In this document: positions 51,279 through 60,600 of the stretch, piece by piece
Layout of the letters: every line of letters starts with the position of its first letter
How positions within the stretch are numbered: position 1 is the stretch's first letter
Position numbers and translations under genes: made by a program
NCBI RefSeq assembly: GCF_003574655.1
Contig: NZ_QNUM01000001.1
Span: forward strand, 806,001 to 870,000
Length of the DNA stretch: 64,000 nt
Direction of reading: 5' to 3'
Origin: Cohaesibacter haloalkalitolerans
GTDB lineage: Bacteria; Pseudomonadota; Alphaproteobacteria; Rhizobiales; Cohaesibacteraceae
The notes under the pieces: generated by a model
What the model was told of the DNA's origin: nothing
The model's database searches: none
The model's input: the letters and a program-made list of their open reading frames with translations, nothing else

Positions 51279-53171
51279 ATGTCGAGCAAGTCTTCATCCA
51301 AACTGGGCGGGTCAGGCGATCCTAACGAACGGTTCAAGCAGGCGGTGAGCGGTACGCTCCGCGCCATCGCCGGTCCGGTCGAACTGGATGTGCATTTTTC
51401 GGCAGACCGGCCGATGCTGGTCAACGGGCAGGCGCGCCTGCCTGAACCGCCCCGGGCGCTGACGAAAGAGAAGGCTGCCATCTTGCGTGGACAGGCCGAC
51501 AGTCTGGCCATGCGGGTCGCCTGTCATGACCCACGGGTGCATGCACGCCATGCCCCTGACGGAGCACGGGCACGCAGCGTCTTCGACGCCGTCGAGCAGG
51601 CCCGCGTCGAGGCCATTGGCTCGCGCCAGATGACCGGTCTTGCCAACAATCTCAACGCCATGCTCGAAGACCGCTACAGTCGCTTTGTCAGTGGCGATTC
51701 TACCCGCGTGGAAGAAGCGCCGCTCGACCATGTGTTGTCCCTGATGGTCCGCGAAAAGCTGACCGGCGCCCCGATCCCCGCTTCGGCCCATTATCTGGTG
51801 GAGCAGTGGCGTGGCTGGGTGGAAGAGACCGCCGGTGACAGTCTGGATGCTCTTGGCGACGACATGCTTGATCAGGCCAAGTTTGCCCGCCATCTGCGCC
51901 GGGTGCTGGCTGATCTCGATGTCGCCGACGATATGGGCGGCGAGGTCGAAGAGAGCGAAGAGAATGCCGACGACACCGAAAACGGCGCAGAGGAGGATGC
52001 TGACAGCAACAACAGCTCCGAAGATGCCGAATCCGGTGATCAGCAGCAACAGCAGACCGAAGCCGGAGCTGATGAACTGGAAGGCGGCCAGTCGGAGACT
52101 GACGAACAGTCCAGTCAGGACATGGATCAGTTTGATGATCTGGATGGCGATGACGCTGGCGATTCCATCATGCCGCCCGAGCACGGCCGCAACGAACCGG
52201 ACAAGGGCTATCGGGTGTTCACCCATGCCTATGACGAGGTGATTCACGCCGAAGAGCTGTGCGAACAGGCGGAACTGGACCGGTTGCGCGGGCATCTCGA
52301 CAAGCAGTTGCAGAATATGCATCAGGTGGTGGCCCGTCTGGCCAACCGTCTTCAGCGTCGCCTGCTGGCCCAGCAGAATCGCGGCTGGGACTTCGACCTG
52401 GAAGAAGGCATGCTCGATACGGCGCGTTTGACCCGTGTTGTCACCGACCCGATGCGTCCACTCTCTTTCAAATGGGAGCAGGATACCGAATTCCGTGATA
52501 CGGTCGTAACGCTGCTGCTGGACAACTCCGGCTCCATGCGCGGTCGTCCGATTTCCATCGCCGCTGTCTGTGCCGACATTCTGGCTCGCACGCTGGAGCG
52601 GTGCAATGTGAAGGTCGAGATTCTCGGCTTCACCACCAAGGCCTGGAAGGGTGGGCAGTCGCGCGAGGCGTGGCTGAAGGCTGACAAGCCAGCCAATCCG
52701 GGGCGCCTCAATGACCTCAGGCACATCATCTACAAGTCGGCCGACAGCCCGTGGCGGCGTTCGCGGCGCAATCTTGGCCTGATGATGCGGGAAGGGTTGC
52801 TCAAGGAAAATATCGACGGCGAGGCTCTGGATTGGGCACACAAGCGCCTGCTGATGCGCCCCGAACAGCGCAAGATCCTGATGATGATCTCCGATGGCGC
52901 ACCGGTGGATGATTCCACCCTGTCCGTCAACGCAGGCACCTATCTGGAGAAGCATTTGCGCGAGGTGATCGACGAGATCGAGAACCGCTCTCCGGTCAAT
53001 CTGCTGGCCATCGGTATCGGCCATGACGTCACCCGCTACTACAAGCGCGCCCTGACGATCATTGATGCCGAGGAGCTGGGTGGCGCCATGACCGAGAAGC
53101 TGGCCGAGCTGTTTGATGAAAAGGCTGTCAGAGAGCCGCGTGTCATGTCCCGCCGCCTGCGGAAGCGCTAA
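51279..53171 (+). CDS. cobT: Aerobic cobaltochelatase subunit CobT
   Basis: Encodes 630 residues. The N-terminal region (about 1-220) is followed by a strongly acidic linker (about 225-305, [20 protein letters not shown] and continuing), then a C-terminal von Willebrand A domain with the MIDAS motif [20 protein letters not shown] and the later Thr/Asp positions, ending [20 protein letters not shown]. This is the normal CobT plan. It partners CobS as the chelatase motor. The acidic linker is family-typical. It is transcribed with cobS and followed by the phytase-like gene 3 bp later. Confidence 0.96.
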   Translation: MSSKSSSKLGGSGDPNERFKQAVSGTLRAIAGPVELDVHFSADRPMLVNGQARLPEPPRALTKEKAAILRGQADSLAMRVACHDPRVHARHAPDGARARSVFDAVEQARVEAIGSRQMTGLANNLNAMLEDRYSRFVSGDSTRVEEAPLDHVLSLMVREKLTGAPIPASAHYLVEQWRGWVEETAGDSLDALGDDMLDQAKFARHLRRVLADLDVADDMGGEVEESEENADDTENGAEEDADSNNSSEDAESGDQQQQQTEAGADELEGGQSETDEQSSQDMDQFDDLDGDDAGDSIMPPEHGRNEPDKGYRVFTHAYDEVIHAEELCEQAELDRLRGHLDKQLQNMHQVVARLANRLQRRLLAQQNRGWDFDLEEGMLDTARLTRVVTDPMRPLSFKWEQDTEFRDTVVTLLLDNSGSMRGRPISIAAVCADILARTLERCNVKVEILGFTTKAWKGGQSREAWLKADKPANPGRLNDLRHIIYKSADSPWRRSRRNLGLMMREGLLKENIDGEALDWAHKRLLMRPEQRKILMMISDGAPVDDSTLSVNAGTYLEKHLREVIDEIENRSPVNLLAIGIGHDVTRYYKRALTIIDAEELGGAMTEKLAELFDEKAVREPRVMSRRLRKR

Positions 53172-53174
53172 GGC

Positions 53175-54233
53175 ATGGCTCAGCGACCGGTGTGCCGACG
53201 CTCAAGCAGACTGCTTCTGACAGTCTGCTTTTCCTTTATAGTGCTGTTGGCGGCAGTCCTTTCCATGTCTGGTCGTGCCGACCCGTTGGCCACGCTGCCC
53301 AAGTCCCCACCGCGATCGCTGCCGATTGATGTCTTTGCCGAGGTCATCCCTTCGCTTGGGCGGCTGGGCTCGGGCAAGGCGACCTATGGCAAGCTCGATT
53401 GGGTCGGCGGGCTGAAGCTCAGCAGCGATGCAGAGGCCTTTGGCGGTTTTTCCGGGCTGGTGTTTCTCGATGAGAGCCGCTTTCTGGCTGTCAGTGACCG
53501 GGGAACGGCTCTGTCTGCCAGTCTTCGGTTGCAAGATGGCAAGCCGACCGGTGTGTGGGATGCGTCGATGCGCAGCCTGCCGGGGATCGGGCCGGAGGTG
53601 GCTCAGTGGCGTCGGGATGCCGAAGGGCTGGCGATGCGCGATGGCAAGGTCTGCGTGAGCTTTGAGGGGGACACGCGGGTGGTCTGCTATGCGCTTGAGG
53701 GAGGCATGCCGGTGCGCATTGCCGAGCGCGTGCCACTTGATGCTTCCATCGATGCTGCCAATCGGGGAAACCGCGGGCTTGAGGCCATTGCCACCATTCC
53801 GGACACAGGTCCCTATGGTGGCGGTTTCGCGCTGCTTTCCGAGCTGCCGGTCAACGGCGAAGTGCTGGGCTGGATTGTCTGGGACGGGCGCAGCGAAGCC
53901 TTTCGGCTGCCGCAGTCCGATGGGCTGATGGTGAGCGACGCAGCTTTCACTGCGCGTGGTGACCTTATCATTCTGGAGCGGAATTTCTCGCTTCTTGGTG
54001 GGTTGGTGGTGCAGATCCGCCGGGTAAGGGCCGGGGACTTCAAGCCCGGTGTCATCAGGAATGCCGAGCTGCTGTTCCGGGCGAATCTCAGTGATGCCAT
54101 CGACAATATGGAGGGGTTGGATATTCAGCCCCAGCCGGATGGCTCCAGTCTGATCAGCCTGATCTCTGACGACAATTTCAACTTCATCCAGAATACGCTG
54201 TTGCTGCAATTCCGCCTGCCTGCCGACCGGTAG
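53175..54233 (+). CDS. Esterase-like activity of phytase family protein
   Basis: Encodes 352 residues with an N-terminal signal (SSRLLLTVCFSFIVLLAAVL then SMSGRA). The phytase-like beta-propeller pattern includes FGGFSGLVFLDESRFLAVSD, DAEGLAMRDGKVCVSFEGDT, NRGLEAIATIPDTGPYGGG and LIILERNFSLLGGLVVQIRR, plus IDNMEGLDIQPQPDG. It is periplasmic or secreted; the true activity is uncertain. It starts 3 bp after cobT, and phytase-like genes follow cobT in several Rhizobiales, but a role in B12 synthesis is not known. Confidence 0.88.
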   Translation: MAQRPVCRRSSRLLLTVCFSFIVLLAAVLSMSGRADPLATLPKSPPRSLPIDVFAEVIPSLGRLGSGKATYGKLDWVGGLKLSSDAEAFGGFSGLVFLDESRFLAVSDRGTALSASLRLQDGKPTGVWDASMRSLPGIGPEVAQWRRDAEGLAMRDGKVCVSFEGDTRVVCYALEGGMPVRIAERVPLDASIDAANRGNRGLEAIATIPDTGPYGGGFALLSELPVNGEVLGWIVWDGRSEAFRLPQSDGLMVSDAAFTARGDLIILERNFSLLGGLVVQIRRVRAGDFKPGVIRNAELLFRANLSDAIDNMEGLDIQPQPDGSSLISLISDDNFNFIQNTLLLQFRLPADR

Positions 54234-54298
54234 GCGAGGGCGACAAAGCCGGTTGGGCTTGTCGCCAGACCACAAAGGAAGGCAGCGCAAGAACACAG

Positions 54299-54331
54299 CA
54301 AAAAGGCCGGACTGACATTCAGACCGGCCTT
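54299..54331 (-). terminator. Intrinsic terminator of queuosine-precursor transporter gene
   Basis: AAGGCCGG (54303-54310) pairs with CCGGCCTT (54324-54331), with inner CTGA/TCAG pairing. On the minus strand it is followed by five Ts. Confidence 0.8.
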
Positions 54332-54370
54332 GCTCTATTCACTTTTGCTGATGTCGGATGGCCGCGCCTT

Positions 54371-55006
54371 TCAGGCTGGCATGACCAGAGCATCCTGACG
54401 GCTGAGCAGGGCCCGGTAAGGGGCCAGCATCAGCAGGGCAACAAACATCTTGCAGGAATAGTCGACGATGGCCCAGCTGACCCAGCGCGGTGCATCGATG
54501 ATGCCGAGACTGAGGAGCGAAGCGCTTTCCGTCGGGAACAGGTCTGCCGACATGCCAAAGCCCGTGTCAATGAAGGCAAAGGACGCTGCAAAGCTGATGC
54601 CGAAGAAAATCACCGTATCCAGAACCGAGCCAAAGAAGCTGGACGCCAGAGGCGCTTTCCACCAGCTGTTGCGCCGCAGACGGTTGAAGACCGTGATGTC
54701 GAGCAGTTGGGCAACCAGGAAGGCGGAGCCGGAAGCGATGGCGATGCGCGGTGTGGACAGCCAGATCGAGATCAGAACGGCGATGGCAAAGCCTGCCGCG
54801 ACGACGATGCGCGCATTCTTGGGGCCGCACTTGCGGTTGGTCAGGTCGGTGACCAGAAATGCCATAGGATAGGTAAAGGCGCCCCAGGTCAGCAGATCCT
54901 GAAGGCCGAATGGTTCAAACGGAAACTGAACCAGATAATTGGACGCCGCAACGACGCCGACCATGGCCAGCACAGCAAGGCCAAGGGTTTTACGAGTAGC
55001 AACCAT
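54371..55006 (-). CDS. yhhQ: Queuosine precursor transporter (VUT/YhhQ family)
   Basis: Encodes 211 residues with about six helices. Family signs are FPFEPFGLQDLLTWGAFTYP, MAFLVTDLTNRKCGPKNARI, and LVAQLLDITVFNRLRR followed by WWKAPLASSFFGSVLDTVIF, closing with RWVSWAIVDYSCKMFVALLM. YhhQ proteins import preQ0/preQ1 across the inner membrane. This pairs with gluQ at 7.9 kb, which acts on queuosine-modified tRNA-Asp. GGAGGGTGACAT precedes the start. Confidence 0.92.
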   Translation of the reverse strand: MVATRKTLGLAVLAMVGVVAASNYLVQFPFEPFGLQDLLTWGAFTYPMAFLVTDLTNRKCGPKNARIVVAAGFAIAVLISIWLSTPRIAIASGSAFLVAQLLDITVFNRLRRNSWWKAPLASSFFGSVLDTVIFFGISFAASFAFIDTGFGMSADLFPTESASLLSLGIIDAPRWVSWAIVDYSCKMFVALLMLAPYRALLSRQDALVMPA

Positions 55007-55064
55007 ATGTCACCCTCCTTCATGTTTGCCGCGGATGGGAGAATAGCCCAAAGCAGCGTTAATA

Positions 55065-55089
55065 TGAAAACAGCGCCAAAGAGGCGCTG
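55065..55089 (-). terminator. Intrinsic terminator of rpmB
   Basis: On the minus strand CAGCGCC pairs with GGCGCTG over TCTTT, followed by TTTTC. It lies 46 bp past the rpmB stop. Confidence 0.85.
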
Positions 55090-55134
55090 CTTCAAGACGA
55101 TCAAGCAAGGTTTTCGGTCAGAACCGAAGCTGCA

Positions 55135-55425
55135 TTAGGATACAGCAACCTGAGCCTTTTCAATTTTGCGTTTGATCAGCAGAGCGTTGTCTGACAGATC
55201 AGCTTCATTGGCTTTGGCCAAGAAGGCATCAAGGCCGCCACGATGTTCAACAGAACGCAAAGCGTGAGCGCTGACGCGCATCTTGAAACCAGTGCCGAGG
55301 GTTTCGCTCAGCAGAGTCACATTCACCAGGTTTGGCAGAAAGCGACGGCGGGTTCTGTTTTTTGCGTGGCTGACATTGTTACCGGACTGAACGCCTTTGC
55401 CGGTCAGTTCACAGCGACGTGCCAT
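55135..55425 (-). CDS. rpmB: 50S ribosomal protein L28
   Basis: Encodes 96 residues, slightly longer than the enterobacterial form, as usual in Alphaproteobacteria. It starts [20 protein letters not shown] with [15 protein letters not shown] and the C-terminal IKRKIEKAQ helix. It is an exit-side protein of the large subunit. It forms a single-gene unit with its own terminator. No neighbouring rpmG gene is seen. Confidence 0.97.
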   Translation of the reverse strand: MARRCELTGKGVQSGNNVSHAKNRTRRRFLPNLVNVTLLSETLGTGFKMRVSAHALRSVEHRGGLDAFLAKANEADLSDNALLIKRKIEKAQVAVS

Positions 55426-55936
55426 GGAAAATCCCTCACAAATTATTAGGACGCCAATGGCGCCCGCTCATTTTCTGTTCTGTGTTCAGCCGTATTGCCC
55501 TGAAGCAATCCGGCGGAAAGTCGCCCCGGTATAGTGATCCTTGCGACGCTCGTCAAGCATTTCCGGGAGCTTTCGCGTCATCTTTTCAAGATTCTGACTC
55601 ATTTTCCGGATAAACCAGCATCTATCCATGCTTTTTGCAAGACTTGCCTGGTGTTTTTCTGTCAGTCATCGCAACCTGACTTGCGGCAGTGGGCCCCGAT
55701 CGTTGCAAAATTGCTTCAATTTGCATCCATCGAGTGGTTATATGGGGGGCTATCGCAATTTGTTAACCATATTCAGCAAGAGTATGGAAACGATCTTCGA
55801 CAGCAGGAGACCTGCATCCCGCCCTATTCACAGGGGGAAATGGCAGGCCCGACAGCAGGATCTGGTCGCTGGTGCCGGGGACGATTGGTTCAACAGGGCA
55901 GTTTGCTTTTGATTTTGGGGCGTTTGGGGAAAAACC
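55426..55936. promoter_or_regulatory. Divergent region, rpmB and DUF3108 gene
   Basis: 511 bp without a supported gene. It holds the rpmB promoter side (55426-55560) and the DUF3108 upstream side. A B12-box-like GCAGGAGACCTGC at 55803-55815 stands out, but the rest of a cobalamin riboswitch is missing (see rejected items). No RNA gene was recognised. Confidence 0.45.
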
Positions 55937-56800
55937 ATGCTTGATTGGATGTGCATGACCTCACATAGGAAAAGTGGTCCGCTTTCTGGCGGGCGTCGGT
56001 CCGGGCCGCTGCGCTCGGCTGCGTTGGGTGCTGCCTTGGGATTGCTATCCCTCGCTCCACAGGCACAGGCAACCGACATCGAGGCGAATTTCGGTATCAC
56101 CGTCGCCGGGATCCCCGTTGGTTCTGGCACTGTGAGTGCCTCAGTCTCGGGACACAATTATTCAATCGATGCCTTTGCCAAGACATCGGGCATCTCGCGG
56201 CTGTTCATCGACAGCAAGGGACGGGCCATCAGCAAGGGGTCCTTCAGCGGCGATCGCATGCTGCCGTCGATGTATGCGCTCAATTCCAAGGAAGACAAGA
56301 TTCACAATGTTGTCCAGATCGCGATGCGCTCGGGCAATGTCAGTGACTTCTCGGCCTCTCCGCCGCTGTCCCAGCATTCGGACCGGATTCCGCTGCGCAA
56401 GGTTCACACCCGCGGGATTGTCGATCCGCTCTCCAGCCTGCTGATCTCTGTTCCATCCAACTCGGATCGGGTTGGCAAAGCCGTCTGCGACCGCACCGTC
56501 AGAATGTTCGATGGCCGTTGGCGCTATAATATCGAGCTGTTCTACAAGGGAACCAAAGACGTCAAGACCGTTGGGGAGAACAGCTATTCCGGGCCGGCGA
56601 CGGTCTGCGGGGCACGCATCCGCTTTGTTGCAGGGCATCGCCCCAACAAGAAGAGCACCCAGTTCATGGAAGACAATAAGGACCTGGAGGCATGGTTCGT
56701 GCCGGTTGGCGATGAACCTGTGGTCGCTGTCTATCGCCTGCAGATCGGCACCATGGTCGGGCGGATGGTTCTGACCGCGCGAGAACTCACAATCAAATAA
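55937..56800 (+). CDS. DUF3108 domain protein, exported
   Basis: Encodes 287 residues. A signal peptide is visible after a basic start (GGRRSGPLRSAALGAALGLL then SLAPQAQA). The DUF3108 pattern begins EANFGITVAGIPVGSGTVSA, continues with HNYSIDAFAKTSGISRLF and GRWRYNIELFYKGTKDV, with two cysteines (AVCDRT, TVCGAR) that may form a disulfide. DUF3108 proteins are periplasmic or outer-membrane-associated with unknown function. ATGs at 55937, 55949 and 55955 are possible. A strong terminator follows. Confidence 0.87.
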   Translation: MLDWMCMTSHRKSGPLSGGRRSGPLRSAALGAALGLLSLAPQAQATDIEANFGITVAGIPVGSGTVSASVSGHNYSIDAFAKTSGISRLFIDSKGRAISKGSFSGDRMLPSMYALNSKEDKIHNVVQIAMRSGNVSDFSASPPLSQHSDRIPLRKVHTRGIVDPLSSLLISVPSNSDRVGKAVCDRTVRMFDGRWRYNIELFYKGTKDVKTVGENSYSGPATVCGARIRFVAGHRPNKKSTQFMEDNKDLEAWFVPVGDEPVVAVYRLQIGTMVGRMVLTARELTIK

Positions 56801-56831
56801 TTGTCATCAGCATGCTATGTTGATCGTCAGC

Positions 56832-56854
56832 AAGGGGCCTTCTGGCCCCTTTTT
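56832..56854 (+). terminator. Intrinsic terminator of DUF3108 gene
   Basis: AAGGGGCC (56832-56839) pairs with GGCCCCTT (56844-56851) over TTCT, followed by a T-run. Confidence 0.92.
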
Positions 56855-57132
56855 GTGTTGCCTGTATCCGGTGTCGCTTGCGGCTGTGGGGTGGCATTCG
56901 GGGGCGGGGCAGGGCTGCGGGCACGGTTCGGCTTGCCCTTGCCATTAACGTGGTGCGAGGCCTGAGGATGGGTTGTTTTGGCGTGATGTGTCTCATTTTG
57001 GGAAAGAGGCTTAACGCTGTGGCCCTCAAAGACTGCCGGGCTTTCGGTGGCCCTTCGGGGGAGCTCTAGATATGGTGGGTCGGTGGATAATCTGTATATA
57101 TTTTGTTGGAACGTAATAAGAACATGTCACCA

Positions 57133-57168
57133 TCAGCGATTCGTGCTGATTTTGTTCCGGCTGCGTTC
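57133..57168 (+). repeat. Degenerate repeat, copy 1
   Basis: Begins TCAGCGATTCG and ends CGTTC at 57168, with GATT and GTTCCGGCT in between. It shares this layout with the copy at 57387-57422. Confidence 0.6.
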
Positions 57169-57386
57169 AAAAGGTTAACTCGAGGGGCCTGACGCCGGTC
57201 TGCTCCTTAACGCATTGAAAATGGGCGTTTGTTTCATTTTGGTTCGTCTTAATTAAATTTGACCGATACAGCCGAGCTTCCATTGGCCGCTGCGTTCGGG
57301 CGAAGTTCTCCTTCTTCTCAAGATTTGGTAGGTGTAATGGGATTGTCATCCATATCTTCCAAGAACAAAATAGGAATCTTCCAGAG

Positions 57387-57422
57387 TCAGCGATTCGGCC
57401 ATGATTCGTTCCAGACTCGTTC
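57387..57422 (+). repeat. Degenerate repeat, copy 2
   Basis: Begins TCAGCGATTCG (11 of 11 identical to copy 1) and ends GATTCGTTCCAGACTCGTTC, close to copy 1's ending. The start-to-start distance is 254 bp. Confidence 0.6.
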
Positions 57423-57689
57423 TAATTCTTAATCTGGCAACGATCCGGTGTCTTCACTCGGTAACCACGGCTTGATCCGGCCCGGAGCGCTAGACCGTTG
57501 CGCTATGTCACGATTTGCTGCAAAGATGAAAACCGGGCTGATGGTGCAATGGCTTTGCTGTTGCACTGCCGCCTTCGGACGCTTATCTGACGTCCATATG
57601 AACTGGCAGCGGTCTTCCCGCAGCCACGATGACAACGACTGAGCCGATGCCCGGTGCACTTGGCTCAGAGATAGGCTAATGCCAGGCCC

Positions 57690-60600
57690 ATGAGTAAAAA
57701 ACACGATAGCGACTCCCCTTTTGCTTCGCTGGCCGAATTCGGGCAATCCCTGAAACAAGAGCGTGACAGGCAGGCCAGGGTGGAAAAGGAGAACCGCGCC
57801 CTAGCAGAGAAGCGGGCACGATTGGCCGACCCCGACGGGGGCTTCTCGGGCGTTGAGGCCGAACTCATGCGCCACGCGAGGTCTCAGGAAAAAGGCGACG
57901 GCAAGGACACGACCTCCCGATCGGGGGGTGGCGGTGCGGATGGTGTCGATCTGCGCCAGATGGTCAGAAAGGCCAGAAGCGCAGAAACAAAACCTGCTGC
58001 GACCAGATCCGAGAACATCACGGCGCGCCAGCCGAGCACCGCCCCACAGCCCGTTCCTGCCGCAACGCTGCTGCAGGCGAGGGCCGGGCAGAGCAATCTG
58101 GACGTCAGGGCGCCGGGATGGGCCGATGATTTTGCCGGCAAGGCATCCGGGGGATCGAACCTTGGGCGCGTCACGGCGATTCTGGGGCCGACCAACACCG
58201 GCAAGACCTATATGGCCATCGAACGGATGGTTGCCCATTCCTCCGGCATCATAGGGCTTCCCTTGCGCCTTCTGGCGCGGGAAGTCTATGGCAAGCTGGT
58301 TGCCAAGGTCGGTCGCGAGGCGGTTGCCCTGCACACCGGTGAAGAGCGAATCGTGCCCGATGGAGCCCGCTACCACGTTTGCACCGTGGAGGCGATGCCG
58401 TCTGAGGCCGATGTGGCCTTCGTTGCCATCGACGAGATCCAGCTGGCAGCCGATTTCGAGCGCGGGCATGTATTCACCGACCGGCTGTTGCATTTGCGTG
58501 GTCGCGAAGAGACGCTGTTGCTTGGTGCTGCGACCATGAAGCCGATGATCGAGCTTCTGCTGCCCGGTGCGACGATCATTTCCCGCCCAAGGCTGTCGCA
58601 GCTCTGCTACATCGGGCAGAAGAAACTGTCGCGCCTGCCGCGGCGTTCGGCTGTGGTGACCTTTTCCGTCAATGATGTCTATGCCATCGCAGAACTGGTT
58701 CGGCGTCAGCGCGGTGGGGCGGCTGTTGTCATGGGAAGCCTCAGTCCGCGCACCCGCAATGCTCAGGTGGAGCTTTTCCAGAATGGCGATGTGGATCATC
58801 TCATCGCCACGGATGCCATCGGCATGGGGCTCAATCTCGATCTGGATCATGTTGCCTTTGCTGCCGAAAAGAAATTCGACGGCTTCCAGCATCGCCGCCT
58901 GACTGCGCCGGAACTGGCGCAGATTGCCGGTCGCGCAGGGCGGCATACCCGTGACGGCACCTTCGGGGTGACCGGTCGGGTGGCGCCTTTCGAGGATGAT
59001 CTGGTCGAACAGCTGGAGATGCATGTTTTCCAGCCAGTGAAAATGTTGCAATGGCGCAGCCGGATCCTTGATTTCACCAGCTATGGCGATCTCATTGCCT
59101 CGCTGGAAGTGGCCCCGACGATCCCCGGCCTTACCCGCTCGCTGCCTGCCAGTGACCTGCAGGCGCTGGAGCTTCTCCACAAGAACAGGGACATTCGTCG
59201 GCGTATTCACGAGCCCGAGCAGCTCAAGCTGCTGTGGGATGTGTGTCAGGTGCCGGACTATCGCAAGATCGCTCCGACCAACCATGCCGAACTGATCGGA
59301 ATGCTGTTTCAGCAGCTGGAAGACCGAGGCACTTTGTCTCAGGACTGGCTTGCTGCACAGATTTCATATGCGGATAGAATAGATGGCGATATTGACACAC
59401 TCGCCAATAGAATTGCACATATCCGCACTTGGACCTTTGTTGCCAATAAAAAGGGGTGGCTAGATGATCCCATTTTGTGGCAAGAGAAGACCAGAGCCGT
59501 GGAGGACCGTCTGTCCGACGCCCTGCACGAGCGACTTACCAAGCGCTTCCTGGATAGGCGCACTAGTGTATTGATGAAACGTCTGAGAGAAAAAGCAATG
59601 CTCGAAGCGGAAATTACTCCTGCCGGTGACGTGCTGGTGGAAGGCCAGCATGTTGGTCAATTGCATGGATTTCGCTTTGCGCCCGATATGAGTGCCGAAG
59701 GCAACGATGCCAAAGCCATTCATGCCGCTGCGCAGAAGGTCCTGTCTGTTGAATTCGAAAACAGATCGGAAAAAATAGCCGGAGCGGCCAATGATCAGTT
59801 CTTGCTGTCTGGAGACGGCATGCTGCGTTGGCAGGGAGCCCCGATCGCCAAACTCGTGGCCGGTGATACGGTTCTGAAACCGAGGTTGATGATTCTGGCG
59901 GACGAAGGACTGAGCGGCGTCGCGCTTGAGAATGTCCAGTCGCGCATCAACCTGTGGCTGAACAATCATGTCACGCTGCTGCTGCAGCCTCTCGTCGAGC
60001 TGTCTGGAACCGGGGAACTGGAAGGAATTGCCAAAGGCTTGGCGTTCCAACTCGTTGAAAACCTTGGTATTCTTGACCGCCGTGCGGTTTCGGAAGACGT
60101 TCGGTCTCTCGATCAGGATGCGCGTGCATCGCTGCGCAAGTTCGGGGTTCGCTTTGGTGCCTATCACATCTATATCCCGGCTCTTCTGAAGCCGGCTCCC
60201 AGCACTCTGCTGGTGATGATGTGGGCCCTGCACAACGGCGGCATCGAGCAGGAGGGGGTCGTCGAAGTGCCATCCCTGTCTGCTTCCGGGCGGACATCCA
60301 TCCCGGTGAACGAAGAGATCTCTCCTTCGCTCTACAAGACCGTGGGCTTTGGCGTCTATGGCAAGCGGGCGGTTCGCATCGATATTCTTGAGCGTCTGGC
60401 AGACCTCATCCGTCCGCTGCTCAGCTGGCGGCCGACCGAAGAGGCCCCCGAGGCACCGGAAGGTGTGCTGGATCGTGGCTTCACCGTCACGGTGGCGATG
60501 ACCTCGCTTCTGGGCTGCGCAGGCGAAGACTTCTCGACCATCCTGAAGTCTCTTGGATATCGCGTCGAGCGTCGTAAGGTTGAGGCTGAAGCCGACGCTG

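Larger units (their letters stand above)
56855..57689. other. Long gene-free stretch with a degenerate repeat pair
   Basis: 835 bp between the DUF3108 terminator and the helicase gene with no supportable coding region; short frames here have no protein-like composition. It turns AT-rich from 57070 to 57430 and includes two related 36-bp segments at 57133 and 57387. The promoter of the helicase gene should lie in its last 200 bp. Confidence 0.55.

Noticed and set aside
51312-53024. 570-codon minus-strand frame opposite cobT
   Set aside because: Antisense shadow; CobT is unambiguous by length, acidic linker and MIDAS motif.
55797-55820. B12-box-like sequence (GCAGGAGACCTGC) suggesting a cobalamin riboswitch upstream of the DUF3108 gene
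   Set aside because: The other conserved blocks (GGGAA/GGTGnnAATCC and the CCCCGCAACTGT segment) are not found upstream in the required order. The short match is self-complementary and can arise by chance.
57430-57510. tRNA-like pattern on the minus strand (AGCGCAACGGTCTAGCGC resembling a D arm)
   Set aside because: No pairing acceptor stem, no 7-nt anticodon loop on a 5-bp stem and no GTTCGA-type T loop were found. It is at best a decayed remnant.
57448-57642. 64-codon frame in the gene-free region before the helicase gene
   Set aside because: Cys/Trp-rich random-looking peptide without a ribosome site or recognisable fold.
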